The position numbers and the translations under genes are program-made. The notes beneath the pieces are model-generated. The model was not told where the DNA came from and searched no databases. It saw only the letters and a list, made by a program, of their open reading frames with translations. From the NCBI GenBank assembly GCA_047495785.1, contig JBLDXI010000025.1:372001-436000 (forward strand): a stretch of 64,000 bases of DNA, written 5' to 3'. Shown here piece after piece: positions 43,553-54,861 of the stretch; the stretch's first letter is position 1; each line of letters opens with the position of its first letter. This DNA is from Lepidodermella squamata (Eukaryota; Gastrotricha).

Positions 43553-44506
43553 GGGTGTATTTTATATTCAGCCCGGCCTGCTGGAACGCAAAAAAGCCGG
43601 GCACTGCCCATGTACATTTTTTATTCGCCCGTGTCGCCCGCCGAGCATTCAGTAATTTTCTCTGGTTTCCCGCACTTCCCTGCCAGCCCGTGACGCCCGG
43701 CCTTTTGGAGCCGGGCGAAGCGGGGCGATGAAGCAAAAAGCTATTAGCCACGCGATTTCACAGCAAAAAATTTACAAAAAATCATACGAATAATAGCGCG
43801 ATGACTAAATTTGAAACTTGAACACGCGATGAATCATCAAAGCTACCTAGTTGTGATCGCTTGGTGATCACCGTATATCTAATTCAAATTTGCGATGGAT
43901 TATTATTTCAAAATTTCCGGAGGTGCGAAAAAGGGCCAATAACGCGCTGAGCTTTATTCAAGGATGATAAATTGAAAGCGCCATTCATGATCCAAACAGA
44001 GCCAAATTTTGATCATCTTTTATCTTACAATAATTGCAGTAAAATCGGCAGAACTATGAATTCTAGTATCGTCAAAATCCGAAATTCCGCCTTAAAAATA
44101 AACTCCGAAATGGGTTGTTATTAGACGAAGGACTATTCGATAAAATAACATACTTGATATTTGATTTCAATGAAATTCACTGCATAAGAAATGTGCGTGT
44201 CTACTAACCCATTAACTTTTTTCCCGCAATCACCCGATAACATTCAATAATTATTCCGCGTTTCCCCGCTTTCCAGCGGGAGAGTTGGGCTGTATTGCTG
44301 CATGCTTTTGGGCGCCCGCCTTTCGCGTAATTTTTTATTGCTATTTTCCCGTGATTCCCAGAAAATCCAAGCTCGTCCGCAAAAAAACACGGGCGAAAGG
44401 CGAATAAAGAAATGTGCTCATTGCCCGCCCAGCCCGGATTTTTTATTGTTTTCCTGTGAAATCCGGCGGGCTGCCCCGGGCAAGGCGGGGAATAAAAAAT
44501 ACACCC
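43553..44506. mobile_element. 954-bp GC-rich-ended TIR element
   Basis: Left end GGGTGTATTTTATATTC and right end in reverse complement GGGTGTATTTTTTATTCC, followed on both sides by GC-rich stretches with many CCCGG/GCCCG words (CCCGGCCTGC...; CCCGCCTTGCCC). The central 450 bp are AT-rich. No transposase. Target duplication not resolved. Confidence 0.55.
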
Positions 44507-44639
44507 TTTTCGGTTGTCGTTCGAACAGTCAAAACAACCATTCGGCTGATCATTATTAAACATCAAACGGGTATTAAACATGTGTTGAGCCTGGCATTGA
44601 GCAAGAAATGTCTCGATGCTTGTGACCCGCTTTTCCAAC

Positions 44640-44970
44640 TACACGCGAACTTCGTCCTCACGACGGTCCTCGCTGAGAGACTGAGCAGCCGTTCGGGAGA
44701 ACGGAGAGCCTGAGCAGCCGTTCGGGAGAACGGAGAGCCTGAGCAGCTGCTGTTTTGAGGCTGACGAGAGGTAAATATGCCCAACGCCCAGCAGGAGCGA
44801 ACGAGGCTGAGATAAAGGTTGCGACGCCATAGAGGTGACAGACAGACCAGGGGTGCGCGCCAGGTGCATGAAAGAGCTCATATTTCGACAGAAACGATGA
44901 AGCACTCCGCGTGAGTTTTGGATTCGAATGGACTCCTTTGAGGCGTAGCGAAGAGGCTAGCGGTACCAAA
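44640..44970 (-). mobile_element. LINE reverse-transcriptase remnant with a small tandem repeat
   Basis: On the minus strand, fragments in several frames match the young LINE ORF2: KGVHSNPKLTRSASSF against LGIHFDAKLSWKPHL, FCRNMSSFMHLARTPGLS against RCGQNLSWYHTIVRRPGLS, and SSASKQQLLRLSVLPN against SSAAKHQLRRLDVLQN. At about 44680-44740 a 29-bp unit (CTGAGCAGCCGTTCGGGAGA...) occurs twice plus a partial third. Confidence 0.6.
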
Positions 44971-45605
44971 GATCCTTCATTACTTGAGACGGACAGCTGC
45001 GCGATCTAAGATCGCACCCTGCTCTCAAAATTTCAAATCGGAAGGTGCTGCCTTGTAAATTTTCAAAAATATCCTGAGCTATTTTTTATAATGTTTCTCC
45101 ACACTTATGCAGGGAAAGATTTACGAGCTTACTAAGGTGCATAAGAAAGCATGGGGCAGTTCGCAACCAAGCATGTAGGTGCTACGCGTTCGAGCTCACG
45201 GCGTATAGCACATTAACTTAGATGCAACGGCCACTTTTTCTCACGTCAATGCAACGGGTTTGCACCGGTCGGATGCGCACTTGCGTCGAACGAAGCAGTG
45301 GCCATCATCTGAGCTTAATACGATAGTGGCTTGTTTGAAAAATGGGAATGAGAAACAAGGCTTTGTTTAATGCCCATTAGCAACTTATGCTCAGTTAATG
45401 ATGACAAACTCTTCCCTCCCGAGTCAAATTGCCAACAATACTCAGAGGATGAGTACAAATTGGGGTATGAGGCACAAGATCGAAGCTAAACGTGATTATA
45501 ATTACCTCTCCTCGAAAAATTGAGCTGCTAAAGTGTATCATAGCAGAATCATAACAGCTATGTAAATTGCACCCTTAAATTTGCAAACAATTTACCTTGG
45601 AAACT
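44971..45605. other. Upstream region of Cys-rich gene 4
   Basis: Diverged version of the promoter segment of genes 2 and 3 (GCACCGGTCGGATGCGC at about 45256, ACTCTTCCCTCCCGAGTCAA at about 45408), including the palindrome at 45492-45505. No exon. Confidence 0.45.
45492..45505. promoter_or_regulatory. GTGATTATAATTAC palindrome upstream of Cys-rich gene 4
   Basis: One base different from the perfect palindrome of genes 2 and 3; about 100 bp before the ATG. Confidence 0.45.
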
Positions 45606-48260
45606 ATGCATTGTGTCATCGCCTTGTTCCTGCTTTTCGCGGCCTGTTGCTTCGCATGCCAACCGTCGGTTCTGGATGCAGGTAAAGCAACCCCCAGCTG
45701 CCCAACAGGATTCACGTGCCAGGCTTATTCGACTACGACTACAACGACGATTGCTCCGCGCAATTGCAACCTGTCCAACAACGTCTGCAATCCGCTATCC
45801 GTTGAATACTGCCCAAAAGCGTTAGCCGACGGCTACACAGATGGAAATAAAGCTTGCACTCCGCTCGCTTACATTTGCTTCGGCTCGAACTTCTGCCTGG
45901 CAAAAACAACGGACTACTGCCAAACTGCTGGCGTTTCTGATGTCCAGAAATTCTGTCAAGTGAAAACCATCGACTATTGCCAAACTGTTGGCTCATCTGA
46001 TGCCCAAAAGTTCTGCCAGGTAAAAACCACGGATTATTGCCAGACAAGTGGCGCGGCTGATGCCCAAAAGTTCTGTCAAGTGAAAACTATCGACTACTGC
46101 CAAACGAGTGGCACTTCTGATGTTCAAAAGTTCTGCCAAGTGAAAACGACAGACTACTGCCAGACAAGTGGCGCCGCGGATGTTAACAAGTTCTGCCAGG
46201 TTAAGGCTAGCGATTACTGCCAAACAAGTGGCAGCGCTGATGCCCAGAAATTTTGTCAAGTGAAAACGATCGACTATTGTCAAACTGGCGGTTTTTCTGA
46301 TGCCCAGAAATTCTGCCAGGTGAAAACCACTGATTATTGCCAGTCGAGTGGCGCCGTGGATGTTAACAAGTTTTGCCAGGTGAAAAACACAGACTACTGC
46401 CAAACGAGTGGCTCTGCTGATTCCCAGAAGTTCTGCCAAGTAAAAACTACCGACTACTGCCAGACTGCCGGTTTTTCTGACTCGCAAAAGTTCTGTCAAG
46501 TGAAAAGCATCGACTACTGTCAGACCAGTGGCGTGGCAGATTCGAACAAGTTCTGCCAGTTGAAAACTGCCGATTACTGCCAAACAGCTGGCATGGCCTG
46601 CATGTCCCTAACTACTGACTATTGCCAGTCGAGTGGTTCAGCGGATACGGGAAAGTTCTGTGTCTTGAAAAATGCCGATTACTGTCAAACTGGAGGCGCA
46701 GCTGATGCGCAAAAGTTCTGCCAGATTAAAACAGTCGATTACTGCCAAACGGCTGGCAGTGTTGACGCTCAAAAGTTTTGTCAAGTCAAAACGATCGACT
46801 ATTGCCAGAATGGAGGCACCGCTGATACTAACAAATTTTGCCAGGATAAAACTGCTGACTATTGCCAAAGTGGTGGCTCTGCTGATGGCCAAAAGTTCTG
46901 CCAGGCCAAAACAGCCGAGTACTGCCCAACCTCCGGTGCTGCGGATGCTACCAAATTCTGTCAAAAGAAAACTGCGGATTATTGCCAAACTGGTGGCTTC
47001 GCAGATGCGACCAAAATATGTCAACCGTTACCTGTCAGAACGGTTAGTCATCGTAAAATGAGCTATCCATCTACCGTTAATGCCGAAATACTAACCCGGG
47101 CTCATGCATTTTTGAACCTCCGAAAATTGGCCAAAAATAGGCTTCTATTTGAGATAGGACTATACATCGATCAACATCCATTTTCACCCGAAAATCACCG
47201 AAACCATCTAAATTATAGTCATCTTCGAGACACTCGACTGTCGACTGACGTCGATTTTCATTGCTCTTAAGTAGCGAAACTGTAAAGGCTGACTATAAGT
47301 TATTTGGCTGATAAAGGTAGGAAAATTTCCTTCAGGAACACTTGGGAATTTCAAAAAAATAATTCTATATTCTGAATCAGTGTAAAAAGTTAGGGCGAGG
47401 AGTATATTTTGGCACTGTTATCTTCGAAAACGTGGAAGAAATGGGGGAAAGAAAAAGCACATTCACAAAGTTTGCGCGCGCCGACTCGATTTATGATTTT
47501 AAATGCCCCATTTCTTGCCCGTTTTGGAAGATAACAGTGCGCAAATTTATTCCCCACCCTAACTATTTACGCTGATTCAGAATATCGGATTATTTTCACG
47601 AAATTCCTAAGCGTTCAGGAGTTTTATATTCCGGCACATCAAGACCTAGGCCTTTATTTGAAATAGGACTATGCATGTAACATCTCAGGTAGGCCTCTGA
47701 ACGAGGCGGGCTCTTAAACGAGTGGGGGTTGGTATTTAGATATTTACGGTATTTTTAATCTTTACTGTTTTCAGCACCAAACGGGAACCTTCGCGCAGAA
47801 TCCGTTCACGTTCTCTGCTGACGTTGGATTTTGCTCCACCACTGGAAGTGTGAGTGAGTATACCGACCTGCTAACATCGGTAAGCTGGCTGCTAACGGAA
47901 AATTGCTTAAATTCTAGCCTGTTTTAGTCAGGACCAGGACCAGCCGACCAATTCAACAGCTTCGACGCGTGCTGTAAGAGCTTGGTTACTAATCCATCCG
48001 TCCCAACGATCAAGTACTACACGTTTATCAGAAACAACAGGGGCTTGATGATATGTTCTTACGGCGGCGTCTACCGCATTACAGATGGTGACGTCACCGC
48101 ATGTTACGGAGCGCCTCTTTACGGTGGAGGTCTCACAATTGTTGCCACTTTCGACTCGTTCGATGAATGTTGCACTGCTATTGGTGCTACGTTATCTATT
48201 AAGCAGGACATCCTCAGCTCTGTCGGCGGCAATGTAATTAAGGTTTACATATGCTCTTGA
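45606..48260 (+). CDS. Secreted Cys-rich 20-residue-repeat protein 4
   Basis: The longest repeat array of the family. Exons, phase 0: 45606-47042, 47775-47879, 47928-48260; about 624 residues. I prefer the ATG at 45606 (MHCVIALFLLFAACCFA signal) because paralogues start MH; an in-frame ATG lies 9 nt upstream. After the linker (STTTTTTIAPR) and CNPLSVEYCPKALADGY come about 19 modules, highly regular (DYCQTSG.AD.QKFCQVKT), including one shortened form (DYCQTAGMACMSLT). Exon 2: HQTGTFAQNPFTFS...FCSTTG. Last exon: FDACCKSLV, MICSYGG, ACYGAPLYGGG, FDECC, YIC. Intron 1 is 732 nt and contains a MITE. The downstream neighbours are three secreted Kunitz genes on the same strand. Confidence 0.85.
47335..47610. 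mobile_element. Degenerate MITE in intron 1 of Cys-rich gene 4
   Basis: About 47335-47426 and 47529-47610 are imperfect inverted repeats (TATTCTGAATCAG...GTTAGGG...CACTGTTATCTTC on both arms). No coding capacity. It explains the intron's length relative to the 50-60 nt introns of the paralogues. Confidence 0.6.
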
Positions 48261-49931
48261 CGCAATAATCGATTTAACGAAAGCGAAATCCATTCCGAAC
48301 GGCGCCACAAGTTTTTCGTGACTTGTAAAATTATCAGTAAAATATTACATAGTGGACGAAAGAGATGCGTTTTTTTCATTTTAGATACGGTAACATGTGG
48401 CCAGTTGTTTATAGCCCAGTTCTCGGCTATAATGAAGATTCAGCAATTGTTTTAGCGAAGGTGTTACATTTAAATCACGGTAGTACGGTAAAATATTGGC
48501 CGGGAAATGAAGAAATCTGCTCATGGCTCGCGGCCTTGTTGACCGTGGTGTATTCGTTCATTCGTAACTCAGGTTTTCCTGCCAAAATCGAACGACGAAC
48601 GAACCCAAGGGTTCAGATGATCGGAAACGATATTATAGACCTCGAAAATCGATAAGTAAAGCTGCGCATTCTTGGATCTTTCGCGCAAAAAGGGGAATCG
48701 CCCCAACAAAATAGCAACCATTACGAGATCTCCACTTATGGCTGCGTCATAAAGAACGTAGTGATCAGAGTGCGCACTCGCGCTTTTTTCTTGAAACAAC
48801 AACTCTTTCCTTGTGTGCGCGCATCTTTTTTGAAAACATGCATGTTTTACATAGAAATTTCATGTTTCTCAACATTTTTCCGCGGTAATCGGTGGTCAAG
48901 TATTTTCTGTCAAGTGAAACCTTCCGAATGATTCAAACCTGCTCTTTCACGTGGTAATGGCCTCTTGTTGCCGAAAATTACCTATCATGGCGATATTCCA
49001 GTGGATATCGAATCGTCCCCTATGAGGTCGCCCTCACTCACTTAGCTACTAGCAGTTACTAGTAAATTTCCATGTCCCGGTTTGGATACTGTTAGATTCT
49101 TCATGAAACAAGCTTTCCGCAGATATATAAAACTCCTAATTTTACGGTTTCAGACCTATAACTCGCTCCCATTATCGGCGAAAAACGGGGCAATCTAATG
49201 TGGCAACGGAATCTTAGGGAACTCTTCTGTTTTGAGCTTTTAGCCAGATTCCTCACCTTCAAATACCCTAAATGAGCTACAACTGAGTGCACGAGGTTAA
49301 AATTTCCAAAATATTCCGCAGAGCGGGAATTCGCCTGCCGTCAATTTAATGAGGAGTTTCAAGAAATTAAGGAGTTCCATTGGAAAAAGAATGCTTGAAA
49401 TTCTTCGACTTCTTTAAACTCCTCGTTAAATTGATGCACAGCGAATTCCCGCTTTGCGGAATTTTTCGGCTACCCTGCAAAGAATCTCTTAGGCTCTTAG
49501 GCCGCTGCGACCTAATAAATTGAAATTGAAAAGAAACTTGAACACTATAAGTGCAGTAGCTTTTTGCTTGCAGCTCAAAAAAATTTGCATTGTTGAGATG
49601 TTTTCCACTTCAAAAATGGCCATAAATCAAGGTAAAATCGGCCGGACTTGCGGAAAGCGGCATTCGCTAGCGCAAGATCTCATCTACAATGCTGGATTTG
49701 CCGAATATTTCCTAAAAATTCACAAAATAGGAAAAACCCGAATTTAGGACGGGTTTCTCCATTTGTGGTTATTTCTCATTTTTTATTCTAAATTAATATT
49801 TTACTCTTTATCTTCTTGTGAAAACTGGTGATACATTATTTTGCGATGTGGATGCCAAATGTCAATAGGAAGACAGATTTCGAACATCTTGTGCCCAGTT
49901 TCAATCGTGTTTACTCACAAGCCGACACCAT
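48261..49931. other. Intergenic spacer before the Kunitz cluster
   Basis: A 96-codon frame starting with ATG at 48365 (MRFFHFRYGNMWPVV) has no signal, domain or splice context and is not called. A hairpin element lies at 49312-49461. Otherwise nothing recognised. Confidence 0.45.
49312..49461. mobile_element. 150-bp hairpin MITE
   Basis: ATTCCGCAGAGCGGGAATTC at the left and the near complement (GAATTCCCGCTTTGCGGAAT) at the right, extending inward with TTTAATGAGGAGTTT/AAACTCCTCGTTAAA for about 45 bp. Non-coding. Confidence 0.6.
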
Positions 49932-51156
49932 ATGGCACCTAATTTCATGCTCCAAGCACAACTTTTGATTTGTCTCATTCTTATTCATTTCGGCCCTGCT
50001 TTAACCATGCAAGTGCTGTTCGCTGTCACCCTTCTCAGCGCCTTTCTGGCGCCTTGTGACTTGCGTAAAACAACGACAGCTCGAAGTTACACTGATAAAA
50101 ATGCTGGCAAATCGACAGTGACGGCGATGCGAAGAGTTGGCGAGTCGGCGAGTCGGAGCGTCTACAGCCAGTGGATGTCGTACAAGAGCCGCCAGGCGAC
50201 TTGCAAGCTGCAATACGAAGCCGGCGAGTGCAAGGCCGAGCTGAAACGGTTCTACTTCAACGTCAACACGGCCGATTGTCACGAATTCACCTACGGGGTG
50301 AGTCATCGAAATTTCAAAAAACAATGTCAATTTTCCAAATAATTTCAATTCAAAATACAAAATACAAAAATTAAAATTTCGGAAACTCTAATTTCAAATA
50401 ATTTCAAAATTTAAATTTGAATTTCCAAAAATTAATTAATTGTTGTAATTAGGGTTGCTATGGAAACCGAAATAATTTCAAAACAAAAGCGGCCTGTATG
50501 CGATTCTGCGGCAAGCCAGAATCACTGAGCCGTAGCAGTTTCAACGCTGAGACAACGACTCGTAAAGTTACTAAGAAAACATCGACTACCACCACGACGA
50601 AGCCGGGTAATCAGGAAATTTTCGCACCAGACGATTCGTCGGCTGCGAGTCGGTCAGGCATGACTGGAACGAGGCCAGTGTGCCATTTGAAGCCGGACAT
50701 AGGAGAGTGCCGCGCCTCGATTCGCCGCTGGTACTTCGACACAACAGCCGCGAAATGCCTCACCTTCGAATACGGGGTAGATTTTAAATTTTACCTAAAA
50801 AAAAATCTGAAAATAACTTTATTTTACGAAAATTTGACACATTTGAAAATGGAAAAAAAATTCATGAATTTTCAAATTATATTATTTAATTTTTAATTTA
50901 TTTTTAATGTTTGCGCGTATGAGGACATTTGCAATTATTTTATTAGGGCTGTTTCGGCAACGGTAATAATTTTGCGACATTGGAATCGTGTGAGCATCGA
51001 TGCAAATCGGAAGTTCTGCAGCCCATTGGCCAGGCCTCGAATGTAATCGACGCCGAAACGGACGAATTAGGTCCCGAGCACCTGGCTATCAGCGGGCAAT
51101 TGGTCACCGAAATCTTCAACGGATGGGCCAACCTTACGACGCCAAAGCCCTTTTAA
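49932..51156 (+). CDS. Secreted two-domain Kunitz protein with Thr-rich linker
   Basis: Protease-inhibitor family. Exons, phase 0: 49932-50297, 50453-50776, 50947-51156; about 299 residues. A hydrophobic N-terminus serves as signal (MAPNFMLQAQLLICLILIHF); a second Met (MQVLFAVTLLSAFLA) could also start a signal. Domain 1 (residues about 90-144) reads ATCKLQYEAGECKAEL...TADCHEFTYGGCYGN, with Lys at P1. A Thr-rich linker (KKTSTTTTTKPG) joins it to domain 2, VCHLKPDIGECRASI...AKCLTFEYGGCFGN, with Arg at P1; both have six Cys. Introns interrupt each domain between YG and GC, as in the other Kunitz genes here. Both P1 residues fit trypsin-like targets. Confidence 0.87.
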
Positions 51157-51366
51157 GCTCTAGGGTTAATCAAACTGTTATTGTTTTTGTTGTTTCTCTT
51201 AAATCTTCTCGCGAATTAATCAATAAAACTGCCGTGAGATTTTAAAAATTTCAAGGTCACCCAGTTATGGACACCTTATGGTGCATCTTGTAAGAAGAAA
51301 ACCTGAGCTGCGAAATAAGAGCTCTCATCATTAATTTTTGCTAGAAATTTCACAATCATTTTAGCC

Positions 51367-52169
51367 ATGAAGTTTTGGAGTTTTCTCGTAATTTTTGGAA
51401 TATTGACGAAATTCGATCAAATTTGCAACGCTTCGCCTGACGAGTCGACCTCAACCGCCACTGTCAAAGACCTCGAATCTACAACAGTCGAAACTACCAG
51501 CCAAGATCCATTGAGCTCGACTACTACGGCGAGTTATCGAAAGCTGTCTCATAAAATTTCGCCGAAATCGAACAATCGCAAGCCGTCGCCGAAAATCGAC
51601 AGTTCAGTGTGCCAACTTGTTGTCGATCGAGGCGACTGCAAGGCTGCGATTCACCGCTTCTTTTTCAACACGGAGAGCGGCAGATGCGAAAAATTCATCT
51701 ACGGCGTATGTTTGATAACTGTTTCAAGTTTGGAATTAAAATTTCTCAAAATTTTAAATATTTAAAGATACTGAATTTTCAGGATTTTTGCAAATTTTTC
51801 AAATTTTCTAAAATCAAATTTTTAAATAAAAAGTTTCCAAAATTGAGCTTTTTAATTTTTCTAGATTTTTTATTTCGATTATTTATTTCAAATTTTTAAC
51901 TGAAATAGGGCTGTGATGGCAATGCGAACAATTTCAAGTCTTACAAATCGTGCGCCAACGTTTGCGGCGGTCCAGCCTCGGATCCTGTGCACCATGACGC
52001 CAGCGAGGTGTTCGAACCTACGGAATCTGGTGAGACCTACGTTGAATCGGGCAGCAATTCCGCCATTGACGAACTCGCCCTGGATACGCTAGGCCAAACC
52101 TCATCTTCGCAAACGCCCGAGTCGCATCTCAAAAGCGAAAAATGCGACGGTGAGAAATGCCCGAATTAA
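51367..52169 (+). CDS. Secreted single-domain Kunitz protein
   Basis: Exons 51367-51705 and 51909-52169, phase 0, about 199 residues. Signal peptide MKFWSFLVIFGILTKFDQICNA, then a Ser/Thr-rich region (residues 23-78) and one Kunitz domain: VCQLVVDRGDCKAAIHRFFF, GRCEKFIYG, GCDGNANNF, SCANVCGG. Lys at P1 suggests trypsin-like targets. The acidic C-terminal tail ends KSEKCDGEKCPN, with two extra cysteines. The intron is at the usual YG/GC position. It starts only about 210 bp after the preceding Kunitz gene's stop, a tandem duplicate. Confidence 0.86.
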
Positions 52170-52339
52170 GCTGGAAAAATCACTCAACCGTGACAATCGA
52201 GAAATAATTCAGTTTTGTTATCAACAATTTCAGTCATTTCAAATTTTGTTGCGTAACCAATTTTCCCTTTTGCCGTAATAAAACTGCTCGGATTTTGTAT
52301 TCAGTTTTAGAATTTTGTTGTTTGAAAAATTTCGGAAAA

Positions 52340-53534
52340 ATGAGTGGGAAAAATTGGCTCATGGTTGGAGTTTTTATCGAATTCGCTTCGATTTTCGTGT
52401 CACTCTGCGCTGTTTCATCCTCGGCCTCGAATTATTCATCGCTTCGGGGGCAAAAACTGGAGTCGAATACGGCGGCTGATACTTTGCCGATGATATCAGC
52501 CTCGCCTCTTCCAGTCCTGCTGGCCAGGCTCGATGACTTCAATCGGAATTTCCAAGCTGAAACAACGACTGAGGCTGCTGACGTTGACAATTCAACAAAG
52601 CCGGAAATCGGGCAGGAGCGAAATGCCAGCACTGCTGCCAAGCACGAGTTCACCCGTCCGGCGGCGTGTAATCAGAAGCCTTATACTGGGCCGTGCCGAG
52701 CGTATATGCCTCGATTTTACTTCGACCCGAAGGCTGGAATTTGCCGAAGATTCGCCTACGGGGTAAGTCTTTGGGTCAAAAATCTCTCATTTCCCTTTCC
52801 TGGTCTAATGAGCCAATAAAAGGGTTTGGAAGTGTGGACCAACTAAAGGTTCGAGCTCTTAATTTAATAAACGTCCTCAGATGTGCGATTCGATTTCGGT
52901 TTTTCCAACCGATTTGTCCCATATAGGCTAATGCTTCATCCATAACCATGGGCTCTGTTATTTCAACTAATTACACCTGATACCACCAGCAAGGTAAAAA
53001 ATGCTCAATGTTGACATGCAAAACTGATATCGGAAAAATCGATGATTTTGAAATCGATATTTAAAATCGATATCGGCTCTCTATAACTCGTAAAATGATC
53101 GCCAGTCGAGCAAAATACTCGTGAAAGCGCGGTCCATCGATGAGGCATAATGAAAAAATGGAGTTTTCTAGAAACTCGGGAAAACCATGTTTTGGGAATA
53201 TCTGTGACCGGAGCCTCAAATTTAGAGCTTCAGCCCTCAATTCATGATTTCCAGTCGGCACACCCGCTTAACTGAGCAAATTACACCACCTCAATTGTAA
53301 AGAAAATTTATCGTCGTATTTTCCCGTATTTTGAGTTTTCGACTAGTCCCAATGTGATTGGAGCAGTAATTCTTGATTTCCACTTTTTTCCAGGGCTGCG
53401 ACAACAACGAGAACAATTTCACCGACGACAAGCAGTGCCAGCTGACGTGCCTCGGATCGTACGACCCGGCGAGGCTAGAACCCGAGGGCGCTGATATCTA
53501 CAACCTGCCAACTTTCTGGGACAACAAGGAATAA
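52340..53534 (+). CDS. Secreted single-domain Kunitz protein, tandem paralogue
   Basis: Exons 52340-52762 and 53394-53534, phase 0, about 187 residues. I chose the ATG at 52340, since the frame upstream opens only at TTG. N-terminal hydrophobic stretch (WLMVGVFIEFASIFVSLCAV) is the signal. A spacer of about 80 residues precedes one Kunitz domain: ACNQKPYTGPCRAYMPRFYF, GICRRFAYG, GCDNNENNF, QCQLTCLG. Arg at P1. The GC-x-NN-x-NN variant replaces the more common GCxGN. The 631-nt intron is the longest of the four Kunitz genes. AATAAA at about 53586-53591 is the likely poly(A) signal. Confidence 0.86.
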
Positions 53535-54861
53535 CGACGATATGCCTATTATATTTGTTGGCACGGTGCAAATTTATTACCCAGTAAATAAACACAGAGG
53601 CATTTTTCAATATTTTTTGAAATTTTATTGTTGAAGCGTTCATCATCATTCATCATCACAACTTTGCGATATAGCTGCAGGCGGGCCAAAAAACGCCGCT
53701 GCTTAACTGAATCGCCAGTCATATATAGTTTTCATGTATTTATAGTAGGTATTTCTTTTTATATATCGGTATTAATTTTTCTATTATAATTTTTATCATC
53801 AGTCGGATTTTTCAGAGTGATAAAAGCCAGAAAAAGAGGACGTATACATATACATAGATAGCAACTTTTCAAACAACATACAATTGCAGCAAATATTCCG
53901 CGAATTTATTCAACCACAAATTTACAACAATATATATATATATAAGTCTCAGAGCTCAAACAGGAAAAACAATTATTATGCAATAATATTTCTGTAATAT
54001 CAGAATTTTCGCCCGAAATTATGCGCGTCCTTTTTCAAATATTATTATGTGTATACAGGTTGAAGCAGCCGAGTTCAGCAGCATTTTCTTTCTTCTTCTT
54101 TCTTCTTCTTTCTTCTTCTTCAAATATATAGCTACGTCTGTTAGCCCCAGAGCAGCCGATGATGCAGTGAAAGCCATTTTTTTAGCCATTTTCATCGCTC
54201 GGAAAATGATGGGAAATATTCCTCGTGGTCAATTGAATGGCAGTTAGTTGTCTCGGTGTAGTAGTAGTAGTCGCAATAACCTTGAGGAGCCGTCACAGAG
54301 GCGGCAATTTTCGCACGGCAGTGGTCACAAATCACACGATGAGAAATCGGAAAAATTCGAGAATATTTTGTTTGTTTAGAAATTCCCTGACCTCACACGC
54401 AGAAAAACAGCCTCGCCGAAAAAACACGAACAACACACAACAATCACGCCCTATTATTATTATTATTTTTAGAAACAACAAGAATTGAACACACCTCCTC
54501 ATGTCCCATATAGAAAAAGTCATCAATTAAAGCCGAAAATTGTTGAAAAAAAACATGAAATTTTCACGAAAATCAATTAGGAAAATTTCAGACGAAACTA
54601 AATCGTATTGAAAGTTGGATTTTTTTCAAAAAATTAATTAATCAAAAGTATTTGATTAATTAATTAGTTAGAAATGGAAAAAGGTACCATAAATTCCCAC
54701 TAATATTATAGGAACTAAATAAGAGGCTAATTTAATAGAGTAGACTTGGTTAATTAGTATAATATGGAAATTAGTTAATCAAATTTTTTGACAAAGAGCC
54801 GTCGACTAATTAGAGAGTGAGAGGCTATTATCTATTCATTTACTGATGAGAGGCTGGCTGG
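53535..54861. other. Intergenic region with simple repeats
   Basis: No exon seen. It holds a (TA)n run at about 53930-53944, three tandem TTTCTTCTTC units at about 54088-54120, and short GTA and TTA trinucleotide runs. It separates the plus-strand Kunitz cluster from the minus-strand gene to the right. Confidence 0.5.

Noticed and set aside
43279-43731. Overlapping frames on both strands near the GC-rich element
   Set aside because: They overlap the terminus of a TIR element and have no protein-like features.
46000-47000. Regularly spaced repeats resembling a CRISPR array
   Set aside because: The 60-bp periodicity is a coding repeat in frame with a signal peptide and conserved cysteines in a eukaryotic gene; there are no unique spacers.
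48365-48655. 96-codon ATG frame after Cys-rich gene 4
   Set aside because: No signal, domain, paralogue or codon bias; could be chance in AT-rich DNA.
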